Below the pieces are notes generated by a model, which searched no databases, had not been told where the DNA came from, and saw only the letters and a list, made by a program, of their open reading frames with translations. From positions 496,001 through 560,000 of the forward strand of contig CAMPEJ010000003.1 of the NCBI GenBank assembly GCA_946800325.1: a DNA stretch of 64,000 nt. Direction: 5' to 3'. Below, piece after piece: positions 21,097-33,120 of this stretch; positions within the stretch are counted from its first letter, which is position 1, and each line of letters opens with the position of its first letter. A program made the translations under genes and the position numbers. This stretch comes from Luzula sylvatica (lineage: Eukaryota > Streptophyta > Magnoliopsida > Poales > Juncaceae).

Positions 21097-21104
21097 TATT
21101 TATA
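21097..21104 (-). promoter_or_regulatory. TATA box of the 5' LTR, likely element promoter
   Basis: TATAAATA on the minus strand, identical to the 3' LTR copy. It is the likely core promoter for the genomic RNA running toward the PBS and the 372-codon ORF. Transcription would start about 30 nt further toward lower coordinates. Confidence 0.6.
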
Positions 21105-21515
21105 GCACTCACGGAGTCTTCTTATTGGCCACGAGTTGGTGAAGAGGATTGAGGGTAATGAGGTAATTTCCATCAAAGGTAGGTGGGCTGGATAAGGGCT
21201 AAGGATTGAGTGGTTTTCGTATAAACTTGTGTGTAAGTTTTCATCATGATGATTGTTTGCCTCCCGTCTCATTTATGTACCGAATATATCGGTGTAATAT
21301 ATCATTTTCACTCCTTTTGACGTGTTGGAGACAACTACACTCTCCAAATTCCCAGAAATTCCTTCTAATTCCTGTAATTAAGCAGTAAAACACACTTAGT
21401 GAAGAAATATTCATGTTATCTCAAATATGATTAATAAAGTATATAGAATTGTTCTTCACAAGGGCTAAAATCCCCAAATTAAGCATTAATTTTGTGCCTT
21501 ATTTGCCTCACATCA

Positions 21516-21520
21516 ATGTG
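21516..21520. repeat. target site duplication, right copy (ATGTG)
   Basis: A direct repeat of 14596-14600, immediately after the terminal CATCA of the 5' LTR and followed by GTAAAAGATACG, the normal continuation of the satellite monomer. Confidence 0.95.
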
Positions 21521-22203
21521 GTAAAAGATACGATTCAAATGATCTAAAAATTCATTATTTGAACTCCCCAAAGCATAAACAAATTGTTTTGAAGGGAAAA
21601 ACAAACTGTCTTAGTGTTTGTAAATTTTGGTGAAATGTTATGTGGTAAAAGATACGATTCAAATGATCTCAAAATACGTTATTTGAACTCCCCAAAAAGC
21701 ATAAACAGATTGTTTTGAATCGAAAAACAAACTTTCTTAATGTTTGTAAATTTTGGTGAAATGTTATGTGGTAAAAGATACGATTCAAATGATCTCAAAA
21801 TACGTTATTTGAACTCCCCAAAGCATAAACAAATTGTTTTGAATCGAAAAACAAACTTTCTTAGTGTTCGCAAATTTTGGTGAAATGATATGTGGTAAAA
21901 GATACGATTCAAATGATCTCAAAATACGTTATTTGAACTCCCAAAAGCATAAACAGATTGTTTTGAATCGTAAAACAAACTTTCTTAGTGTTTGTAAATT
22001 TTGGTGAATTGTTATGTGGTAAAAGATACGATTCGAATGATCTAAAAATACGTTATTTGAACTCCCCAAAGCATAAACAAATTGTTTTGAATCGAAAAAC
22101 AAACTGGCTTAGTGTTTGTAAATTTTGGTGAAATGTTATGTGGTAAAAGATACGATTCAAATGATCTCAAAATACGTTATTTGAACTCCCCAAAGCATAA
22201 ACA

Positions 22204-25200
22204 GATTGTTTTGAAAAACAAACTTTCTTAGTGTTTGTAAATTTTGGTGAAATGTTATGTGGTAAAAGATACAATTCAAATGATCTCAAAATACGTTATT
22301 TGAACTCCCCAAAGCATAAACAGATTGTTTTGAATCGAAAAACAAACTTTCTTAGTGTTTGTAAATTTTGGTGAAATGTTATGTAGTAAAAGAAACGATT
22401 CCAATGATCTCAAAATACGTTATTGGAACTCCACAAAGCATAAACAGATTGTTTTGAATCGAAAAACAAACTTCCTTAGTGTTTGTAAATTTTGGTGAAA
22501 AGTTATGTAGTAAAAGATACGATTCAAATGATCTCAAAATACGTTATTCGAACTCCCCAAAGCATAAACAGATTGTTTTGAATCGAAAAACAAACTTTCT
22601 TTGTGTTTGTAAATTTTGGTGAAATGTTATGTAGTAAAAGAAACGATTCCAATGATCTCAAAATACGTTATTTGAACTCCCCAAAGCATAAACAAATTGT
22701 TTTGAATCGAAAAACAAACTTTCTTAGTATTTGTAAATTTTGGTGAAATGTTATGTGGTAAAAGATACGATTCGAATGATCTAAAAATATGTTATTTGAA
22801 CTCCCCAAAGCATAAACAAATTGTTTTGAATCAAAAAACAAACTTTCTTAGTGTTTCTAAATTTTGGTGAAATGTTATGTGGTAAAAGATACGATTCAAA
22901 TGATCTCAAAATACGTTATTTGAACTCCCCAAAGCATAAACAGATTGATTTGAATCGAAAAACAAAATTTCTTAGTGTTTGTAAATTTTGGTGAAAAGTT
23001 ATGTAGTAAAAGATACGATTCAAATGATCTCAAAATACGTTATTTGAACTCCGCAAAGCGTAAACAAATTGTTTTGAATCGAAAAACAAACTTTCTTAGT
23101 GTTTGTAAATATTGGTGAAATGTTATGTGGTAAAAGATACGATTCAAATGATCAAAAAATACGTTATTTGAACTCCCCAAAGCATAAACAAATTGTTTTG
23201 AATCGAAAAACAAACTGTCTTAGTGTTTGTAAATTTTGGTGAAAAGTTATGTAGTAAAAGATACGATTCAAATGATCTCAAAATACGTTATTTGAACTCC
23301 CCAAAGCGTAAACAAATTGTTTTGAATCGAAAAACAAACTTTCTTAGTGTTTGTATATTTTGGTGAAATGTTATGTGGTAAAAGATACGATTCAAATGAT
23401 CTGAAAATACGTTATTTGAACTCCCCAAAGCATAAAAAGATTGTTTTGAATCGAAAAACAAACTTTCTGAGAGTTTGTAAATTTTGGTGAAATGTTATGT
23501 GGTAAAAGATACGATTCAAATGATCAAAAAATACGTTATTTGAACTCCCCAAAGCATAAACAAATTGTTTTGAATCGAAAAACAAACTGTCTTAGTGTTT
23601 GTAAATTTTGGTGAAAAGTTATGTAGTAAAAGATACGATTCAAATGATCTCAAAATACGTTATTTGAACTCCCCAAAGCATAAACAAATTGTTTTGAATC
23701 GAAAAACAAACTTTTTTAGTGTTTGTAAATTTTGGTGAAATGTTATGTAGTAAAAGATACGATTCAAATGATCTCAAAATACGTTATTCGAACTCCCCAA
23801 AGCATAAACAGATTGTTTTGAATCGAAAAACAAACTTTCTTTGTGTTTGTAAATTTTGGTGAAATGTTATGTAGTAAAAGAAACGATTCCAATGATCTCA
23901 AAATACGTTATTTGAACTCCCCAAAGCATAAACAAATTGTTTTGAATCGAAAAACAAACTTTCTTAGTATTTGTAAATTTTGGTGAAATGTTATGTGGTA
24001 AAAGATACGATTCAAATGATCAAAAAATACGTTATTTGATCTCCCCAAAGCATAAACAAATTGTTTTGAATCGAAAAACAAAATTTCTTAGTGTTTGTAA
24101 ATTTTGGTGAAAAGTTATGTAGTAAAAGATACGATTCAAATGATCTCAAAATACGTTATTTGAACTCCCCAAAGCGTAAACAAATTGTTTTGAATCGAAA
24201 AACAAACATTCTTAGTGTTTGTAAATTTTGGTGAAATGTTATGTGGTAAAAGATACGATTCAAATGATCAAAAAATACGTTATTTGAACTCCCCAAAGCA
24301 TAAACAGATTGTTTTGAATCCAAAAACAAACTTTCTGAGAGTTTGTAAATTTTGGGGAAATGTTATGTGGTAAAAGATACGATTCAAATGATCTCAAAAT
24401 ACGTTATTTGAACTCCCCAAAGCATAAACAAATTGTTTTGAATCGAAAAACAAACTTTCTTAGTGTTTGTTAATTTTGGTGAAATGATATGTGGTAAAAG
24501 ATACGATTCAAATGATCTCAAATTACGTTATTTGAACTCCCCAAAGCATAAGCAGATTGTTTTGAATCGAAAAACAAACTTTCTTAGTGTTTGTAAATTT
24601 TGGTGAAATGTTATGTGGTAAAAGATACGATTCGAATGATCTAAAAATATGTTATTTGAACTCCCCAAAGCATAAACAAATTGTTTTGAATCGAAAAACA
24701 AACTTTCTTAGTGTTTGTAAATTTTGGTGAAATGTTATGTGGTAAAAGATACGATTCAAATGATCTCAAAATACGTTATTTGAACTCCCCAAAGCATAAA
24801 CAGATTGTTTTGAATCGAAAAACAAACTTTCTTAGTGTTTGTAAATTTTGGTGAAATGTTATGTGGTAAAAGATACGATTCAAATGATCTCAAAATACGT
24901 TATTTGAACTCCCCAAAGCATAAACAAATTGTTTTCAATCGAAAAACAAACTTTCTTAGTGTTTGTAAATTTTGGTAAAATGTAATGTGGTAAAAGATAC
25001 GATTCAAATGATCTCAAAATACGCTATTTGAACTCCCCAAAACATAAACAAATTGTTTTGAATCGAAAAACAAACTTTCTTAGTGTCTGTAAATTTTGGT
25101 GAAATGTTATGTGGCAAAAGATACGATTCAAATGATCTCAAAATACGTTATTTGAACTCCCCAAAGCATAAACAGATTGTTTTGAATCGAAAAACAAACT

Positions 25201-26289
25201 TTCTTAGTGTTTGTAAATTTTGGCGAAATGTTATGTGGTAAAAGATACGATTCAAATGATCTCAAAATACGTTATTTGAACTCCCCAAACCATAAACAAA
25301 TTGTTTTGAATCGAAAAACAAACTTTCTTAGTGTTTGTAAATTTTGGTAAAATGTTATGTGGTAAAAGATACGATTCAAATGATCTCAAAATACGTTATT
25401 TGAACTCCCCAAAGCATAAACAGATTGTTTTGAATCGAAAAACAAACTTTCTTAGTGTTTGTAAATTTTGGTGAAATGTTATGTGGTAAAAGATACGATT
25501 CAAATGATCTCAAAATACGTTATTTGTACTCCCCAAAGCATAAACAGATTGTTTTGAATCGAAAAACAAACTTTCTTAGCGTTTGTAAATTTTGGTGAAA
25601 TGTTATGTGGTAAAAGATACGATTCAAATGATCTCAAAATACGTTATTTGAACTCCCCAAAGCATAAACAGATTGTTTTGAATCGAAAAACAAACTTTCT
25701 TAGTGTTTGTAAATTTTGGTGAAATGTTATGTGGTAAAAGATACGATTCAAATGATCTCAAAATACGTTATTTGAACTCCCCAAAGCATAAACAGATTGT
25801 TTTGAATCGAAAAACAAACTTTCTTAGTGTTTGTAAATTTTGGTGAAATGTTATGTAGTAAAAGATACGATTCAAATGATCTCAAAATACGTTATTTGAA
25901 CTCCCCAAAGCATAAACTGATTGTTTTGAATCGAAAAACAAACTTTCTTAGTGTTTGTAAATTTTGGTGAAATGTTATGTGGTAAAAGATACGATTCGAA
26001 TGATCTAAAAATATGTTATTTGAACTCCCCAAAGCATAAAAAATTGTTTTGAATCGAAAAACAAACTTTCTTAGTGTTTGTAAATTTTGGTGAAATGTTA
26101 TGTGGTAAAAGATACGATTTGAATGATCTAAAAATATGTTATTTGAACTCCCCAAAGCATAAACAAATTGTTTTGAATCGAAAAACAAACTTTCTTAGTG
26201 TTTGTAAATTTTGGTGAAATGTTATGTGGTAAAAGATACGATTCGAATGATCTCAAAATACGTTATTTGAACTCCCCAAATCATAAACA
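22204..26289. repeat. HOR interval of 33 monomers (4086 bp)
   Basis: It lies between 119-bp marker monomers at 22204 and 26290; the length equals 33 x 124 less 5 less 1. Early variants follow the 31-monomer unit, but monomers near 23500-24300 (AATGATCAAAAAATACG with AACTGTC, and TTAGTATTTG) are repeated locally, adding length. The 123-bp monomer is near 26040. Confidence 0.8.
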
Positions 26290-29200
26290 GATTGTTTTGA
26301 AAAACAAACTTTCTTAGTGTTTGTAAATTTTGGTGAAATGTTATGTGGTAAAAGATACAATTCAAATGATCTCAAAATACGTTATTTGAACTCCCCAAAG
26401 CATAAACAGATTGTTTTGAATCGAAAAACAACTTTCTTACTGTTTGTAAATTTTGGTGAAATGTTATGTAGTAAAAGAAACGATTCCAATGATCTCAAAA
26501 TACGTTATTTGAACTCCACAAAGCATAAACAGATTGTTTTGAATCGAAAAACAAACTTTCTTAGTGTTTGTAAATTTTGGTGAAATGTTATGTAGTAAAA
26601 GATACGATTCAAATGATCTCAAAATACGTTATTCGAACTCCCCAAAGCATAAACAGATTGTTTTGAATCGAAAAACAAACTTTCTTTGTGTTTGTAAATT
26701 TTGGTGAAATGTTATGTAGTAAAAGAAACGATTCCAATGATCTCAAAATACGTTATTTGAACTCCCCAAAGCATAAACAAATTGTTTTGAATCGAAAAAC
26801 AAACTTTCTTAGTATTTGTAAATTTTGGTGAAATGTTATGTGGTAAAAGATACGATTCGAATGATCTAAAAATATGTTATTTGAACTCCCCAAAGCATAA
26901 ACAAATTGTTTTGAATCAAAAAACAAACTTTCTTAGTGTTTCTAAATTTTGGTGAAATGTTATGTGGTAAAAGATACGATTCAAATGATCTCAAAATACG
27001 TTATTTGAACTCCCCAAAGCATAAACAGATTGATTTGAATCGAAAAACAAAATTTCTTAGTGTTTGTAAATTTTGGTGAAAAGTTATGTAGTAAAAGATA
27101 CGATTCAAATGATCTCAAAATACGTTATTTGAACTCCGCAAAGCGTAAACAAATTGTTTTGAATCGAAAAACAAACTTTCTTAGTGTTTGTAAATTTTGG
27201 TGAAATGTTATGTGGTAAAAGATACGATTCAAATGATCAAAAAATACGTTATTTGAACTCCCCAAAGCATAAACAAATTGTTTTGAATCGAAAAACAAAC
27301 TGTCTTAGTGTTTGTAAATTTTGGTGAAAAGTTATGTAGTAAAAGATACGATTCAAATGATCTCAAAATACGTTATTTGAACTCCCCAAAGCATAAACAA
27401 ATTGTTTTGAATCGAAAAACAAACTTTTTTAGTGTTTGTAAATTTTGGTGAAATGTTATGTAGTAAAAGATACGATTCAAATGATCTCAAAATACGTTAT
27501 TCGAACTCCCCAAAGCATAAACAGATTGTTTTGAATCGAAAAACAAACTTTCTTTGTGTTTGTAAATTTTGGTGAAATGTTATGTAGTAAAAGAAACGAT
27601 TCCAATGATCTCAAAATACGTTATTTGAACTCCCCAAAGCATAAACAAATTGTTTTGAATCGAAAAACAAACTTTCTTAGTATTTGTAAATTTTGGTGAA
27701 ATGTTATGTGGTAAAAGATACGATTCAAATGATCAAAAAATACGTTATTTGATCTCCCCAAAGCATAAACAAATTGTTTTGAATCGAAAAACAAAATTTC
27801 TTAGTGTTTGTAAATTTTGGTGAAAAGTTATGTAGTAAAAGATACGATTCAAATGATCTTAAAATACGTTATTTGAACTCCCCAAAGCGTAAACAAATTG
27901 TTTTGAATCGAAAAACAAACTTTCTTAGTGTTTGTAAATTTTGGTGAAATGTTATGTGGTAAAAGATACGATTCAAATGATCAAAAAATACGTTATTTGA
28001 ACTCCCCAAAGCATAAACAAATTGTTTTGAATCGAAAAACAAACTGTCTTAGTGTTTGTAAATTTTGGTGAAAAGTTATGTAGTAAAAGATACGATTCAA
28101 ATGATCTCAAAATACGTTATTTGAACTCCCCAAAGCATAAACAAATTGTTTTGAATCGAAAAACAAACTTTTTTAGTGTTTGTAAATTTTGGTGAAATGT
28201 TATGTAGTAAAAGATACGATTCAAATGATCTCTAAATACGTTATTCGAACTCCCCAAAGCATAAACAGATTGTTTTGAATCGAAAAACAAACTTTCTTTG
28301 TGTTTGTAAATTTTGGTGAAATGTTATGTGGCAAAAGATACGATTCAAATGATCTAAAAATATGTTATTTGAACTCCCCAAAGCATAAACAGATTGTTTT
28401 GAATCGAAAAACAAACTTTCTTAGTGTTTGTAAATTTTGGCGAAATGTTATGTGGTAAAAGATACGATTCGAATGATCTAAAAATATGTTATTTGAACTC
28501 CCCAAAGCATAAACAAATTGTTTTGAATCGAAAAAAAAACTTTCTTAGTGTTTGTAAATTTTGGTGAAATGTTATGTGGTAAAAGATACGATTCAAATGA
28601 TCTCAAAATACGTTATTTGAACTCCCCAAAGCATAAACAGATTGTTTTGAATCGAAAAACAAACTTTCTTAGTGTTTGTAAATTTTGGTGAAATATTATG
28701 TAGTAAAAGATACGATTCAAATGATCTCAAAATACGTTATTTGAACTCCCCAAAGCGTAAACAAATTGTTTTGAATCGAAAAACAAACTTTCTTAGCGTT
28801 TGTAAAATTTGGTGAAATGTTATGTGGTAAAAGATACGATTCAAATGATCTAAAAATTCGTTATTTGAACTCCCCAAAGCATAAACAAATTGTTTTGAAG
28901 GGAAAAACAAACTGTCTTAGTGTTTGTAAATTTTGGTGAAATGTTATGTGGTAAAAGATACGATTCAAATGATCTCAAAATACGTTATTTGAACTCCCCA
29001 AAGCATAAACAGATTGTTTTGAATCGAAAAACAAACTTTCTTAGTGTTTGTAAATTTTGGTGAAATGTTATGTGGTAAAAGATACGATTCAAATGATCTC
29101 AAAATACGTTATTTGAACTCCCCAAAGCATAAACAAATTGTTTTGAATCGAAAAACAAACTTTCTTAGTGTTTGCAAATTTTGGTGAAATGATATGTGGT

Positions 29201-29507
29201 AAAAGATACGATTCCAATGATCTCAAAATACGTTATTTGAACTCCCAAAAGCTTAAACAGATTGTTTTGAATCGAAAAACAAACTTTCTTAGTGTTTGTA
29301 AATTTTGGTGAATTGTTATGTGGTAAAAGATACGATTCGAATGATCTAAAAATACGTTATTTGAACTCCCCAAAGCATAAACAAATTGTTTTGAATCGAA
29401 AAACAAACTGGCTTAGTGTTTGTAAATTTTGGTGAAATGTTATGTGGTAAAAGATACGATTCGAATGATCTCAAAATACGTTATTTGAACTCCCCAAAGC
29501 ATAAACA
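26290..29507. repeat. HOR interval of 26 monomers (3218 bp)
   Basis: The length is 26 x 124 less 5 less 1 (one A is missing near 26430). The unit type changes here: TTAGTATTTG, CTCCGCAAAGCGTAAAC, ACTTTTTTAGTG and GTGGCAAAAG variants become regular. The next interval has the same order over most of its length. Confidence 0.8.
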
Positions 29508-32500
29508 GATTGTTTTGAAAAACAAACTTTCTTAGTGTTTGTAAATTTTGGTGAAATGTTATGTGGTAAAAGATACAATTCAAATGATCTCAAAATACGT
29601 TATTTGAACTCCCCAAAGCATAAACAGATTGTTTTGAATCGAAAAACAAAGTTTCTTAGTGTTTGTAAATTTTGGTGAAATGTTATGTAGTAAAAGAAAC
29701 GATTCCAATGATCTCAAAATACGTTATTTGAACTCCACAAAGCATAAACAGATTGTTTTGAATCGAAAAACAAACTTTCTTAGTATTTGTAAATTTTGGT
29801 GAAATGTTATGTAGTAAAAGATACGATTCAAATGATCTCAAAATACGTTATTCGAACTCCCCAAAGCATAAACAGATTGTTTTGAATCGAAAAACAAACT
29901 TTCTTTGTGTTTGTAAATTTTGGTGAAATGTTATGTAGTAAAAGAAACGATTCCAATGATCTCAAAATACGTTATTTGAACTCCCCAAAGCATAAACAAA
30001 TTGTTTTGAATCGAAAAACAAACTTTCTTAGTATTTGTAAATTTTGGTGAAATGTTATGTGGTAAAAGATACGATTCGAATGATCTAAAAATATGTTATT
30101 TGAACTCCCCAAAGCATAAACAAATTGTTTTGAATCAAAAAACAAACTTTCTTAGTGTTTCTAAATTTTGGTGAAATGTTATGTGGTAAAAGATACGATT
30201 CAAATGATCTCAAAATACGTTATTTGAACTCCCCAAAGCATAAACAGATTGATTTGAATCGAAAAACAAAATTTCTTAGTGTTTGTAAATTTTGGTGAAA
30301 AGTTATGTAGTAAAAGATACGATTCAAATGATCTCAAAATACGTTATTTGAACTCCGCAAAGCGTAAACAAATTGTTTTGAATCGAAAAACAAACTTTCT
30401 TAGTGTTTGTAAATTTTGGTGAAATGTTATGTGGTAAAAGATACGATTCAAATGATCAAAAAATACGTTATTTGAACTCCCCAAAGCATAAACAAATTGT
30501 TTTGAATCGAAAAACAAACTGTCTTAGTGTTTGTAAATTTTGGTGAAAAGTTATGTAGTAAAAGATACGATTCAAATGATCTCAAAATACGTTATTTGAA
30601 CTCCCCAAAGCGTAAACAAATTGTTTTGAATCGAAAAACAAACTTTCTTAGTGTTTGTATATTTTGGTGAAATGTTATGTGGTAAAAGATACGATTCAAA
30701 TGATCTGAAAATACGTTATTTGAACTCCCCAAAGCATAAAAAGATTGTTTTGAATCGAAAAACAAACTTTCTGAGAGTTTGTAAATTTTGGTGAAATGTT
30801 ATGTGGTAAAAGATACGATTCAAATGATCAAAAAATACGTTATTTGAACTCCCCAAAGCATAAACAAATTGTTTTGAATCGAAAAACAAACTGTCTTAGT
30901 GTTTGTAAATTTTGGTGAAAAGTTATGTAGTAAAAGATACGATTCAAATGATCTCAAAATACGTTATTTGAACTCCCCAAAGCATAAACAAATTGTTTTG
31001 AATCGAAAAACAAATTGTTTTGAATCGAAAAACAAACTTTTTTAGTGTTTGTAAATTTTGGTGAAATGTTATGTAGTAAAAGATACGATTCAAATGATCT
31101 CAAAATACGTTATTCGAACTCCCCAAAGCATAAACAGATTGTTTTGAATCGAAAAACAAACTTTCTTTGTGTTTGTAAATTTTGGTGAAATGTTATGTAG
31201 TAAAAGAAACGATTCCAATGATCTCAAAATACGTTATTTGAACTCCCCAAAGCATAAACAAATTGTTTTGAATCGAAAAACAAACTTTCTTAGTATTTGT
31301 AAATTTTGGTGAAATGTTATGTGGTAAAAGATACGATTCAAATGATCAAAAAATACGTTATTTGATCTCCCCAAAGCATAAACAAATTGTTTTGAATCGA
31401 AAAACAAAATTTCTTAGTGTTTGTAAATTTTGGTGAAAAGTTATGTAGTAAAAGATACGATTCAAATGATCTCAAAATACGTTATTTGAACTCCCCAAAG
31501 CGTAAACAAATTGTTTTGAATCGAAAAACAAACTTTCTTAGTGTTTGTAAATTTTGGTGAAATGTTATGTGGTAAAAGATACGATTCAAATGATCAAAAA
31601 ATACGTTATTTGAACTCCCCAAAGCATAAACAAATTGTTTTGAATCGAAAAACAAACTGTCTTAGTGTTTGTAAATTTTGGTGAAAAGTTATGTAGTAAA
31701 AGATACGATTCAAATGATCTCAAAATACGTTATTTGAACTCCCCAAAGCATAAACAAATTGTTTTGAATCGAAAAACAAACTTTTTTAGTGTTTGTAAAT
31801 TTTGGTGAAATGTTATGTAGTAAAAGATACGATTCAAATGATCTCTAAATACGTTATTCGAACTCCCCAAAGCATAAACAGATTGTTTTGAATCGAAAAA
31901 CAAACTTTCTTTGTGTTTGTAAATTTTGGTGAAATGTTATGTGGCAAAAGATACGATTCAAATGATCTAAAAATATGTTATTTGAACTCCCCAAAGCATA
32001 AACAGATTGTTTTGAATCGAAAAACAAACTTTCTTAGTGTTTGTAAATTTTGGCGAAATGTTATGTGGTAAAAGATACGATTCGAATGATCTAAAAATAT
32101 GTTATTTGAACTCCCCAAAGCATAAACAAATTGTTTTGAATCGAAAAAAAAACTTTCTTAGTGTTTGTAAATTTTGGTGAAATGTTATGTGGTAAAAGAT
32201 ACGATTCAAATGATCTCAAAATACGTTATTTGAACTCCCCAAAGCATAAACAGATTGTTTTGAATCGAAAAACAAACTTTCTTAGTGTTTGTAAATTTTG
32301 GTGAAATATTATGTAGTAAAAGATACGATTCAAATGATCTCAAAATACGTTATTTGAACTCCCCAAAGCGTAAACAAATTGTTTTGAATCGAAAAACAAA
32401 CTTTCTTTGCGTTTGTAAAATTTGGTGAAATGTTATGTGGTAAAAGATACGATTCAAATGATCTAAAAATTCGTTATTTGAACTCCCCAAAGCATAAACA

Positions 32501-33120
32501 AATTGTTTTGAAGGGAAAAACAAACTGTCTTAGTGTTTGTAAATTTTGGTGAAATGTTATGTGGTAAAAGATACGATTCAAATGATCTCAAAATACGTTA
32601 TTTGAACTCCCCAAAGCATAAACAGATTGTTTTGAATCGAAAAACAAACTTTCTTAGTGTTTGTAAATTTTGGTGAAATGTTATGTGGTAAAAGATACGA
32701 TTCAAATGATCTCAAAATACGTTATTTGAACTCCCCAAAGCATAAACAAATTGTTTTGAATCGAAAAACAAACTTTCTTAGTGTTTGCAAATTTTGGTGA
32801 AATGATATGTGGTAAAAGATACGATTCCAATGATCTCAAAATACGTTATTTGAACTCCCAAAAGCTTAAACAGATTGTTTTGAATCGAAAAACAAACTTT
32901 CTTAGTGTTTGTAAATTTTGGTGAATTGTTATGTGGTAAAAGATACGATTCGAATGATCTAAAAATACGTTATTTGAACTCCCCAAAGCATAAACAAATT
33001 GTTTTGAATCGAAAAACAAACTGGCTTAGTGTTTGTAAATTTTGGTGAAATGTTATGTGGTAAAAGATACGATTCGAATGATCTCAAAATACGTTATTTG
33101 AACTCCCCAAAGCATAAACA
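29508..33120. repeat. HOR interval of 29 monomers (3613 bp)
   Basis: Bounded by 119-bp markers. The same 3613-bp offset relates the GTGGCAAAAG monomers at 28332 and 31945 and the GAAGGGAAAAAC monomers at about 28898 and 32511. The length is 29 x 124 less 5 plus 22, the 22 coming from the microduplication at 30992-31035. Confidence 0.85.
30992..31035. repeat. 22-bp tandem microduplication within one monomer
   Basis: The segment ATTGTTTTGAATCG...ACAA is present twice in a row (30992-31013 and 31014-31035), making a 146-bp monomer. I saw no other copy of this junction, so it probably arose after the last HOR amplification. The duplicated segment is exactly the dyad region of the monomer. Confidence 0.92.

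Larger units (their letters stand above)
14601..21515 (-). mobile_element. Non-autonomous Ty3/gypsy LTR retrotransposon, Athila/Tat-like (6915 bp)
   Basis: A complete element with two LTRs starting and ending in the short inverted repeat TGATG...CATCA, flanked by the ATGTG duplication. The minus-strand orientation is set by a PBS next to the inner edge of the right LTR and a polypurine tract next to the inner edge of the left LTR. Sense order is 5' LTR, PBS, 135-nt leader, 372-codon gag-position ORF, post-integrase-like module copy, integrase C-terminal remnant, second module copy, internal PPT-like site, palindrome cluster, duplicated poly(A)-bearing segment, PPT, 3' LTR. I see no protease, reverse transcriptase, RNase H, integrase catalytic core or CCHC knuckle, so mobility must have relied on enzymes from a related autonomous element. 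Athila/Tat placement rests on the integrase tail, the PBS and the PPT module; it is inferred from family knowledge. Confidence 0.93.
19901..21515 (-). repeat. 5' LTR (1615 bp)
   Basis: In sense orientation it runs from 21515 (TGATGTGAGG) to 19901 (CGCTCATCA). It carries the promoter for the element. Features in sense order are TATA box (21097-21104), GA tract (21009-21044), 20-bp tandem pair (20971-21010), a stretch of degenerate CTCCTTGTCTC-type repeats, and the palindrome cluster (20081-20420). It differs from the 3' LTR by three substitutions and one GA unit. Assuming 1.3e-8 substitutions per site per year, 3 in about 1615 bp gives roughly 70,000 years; the rate is an assumption, not data. 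Confidence 0.95.
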
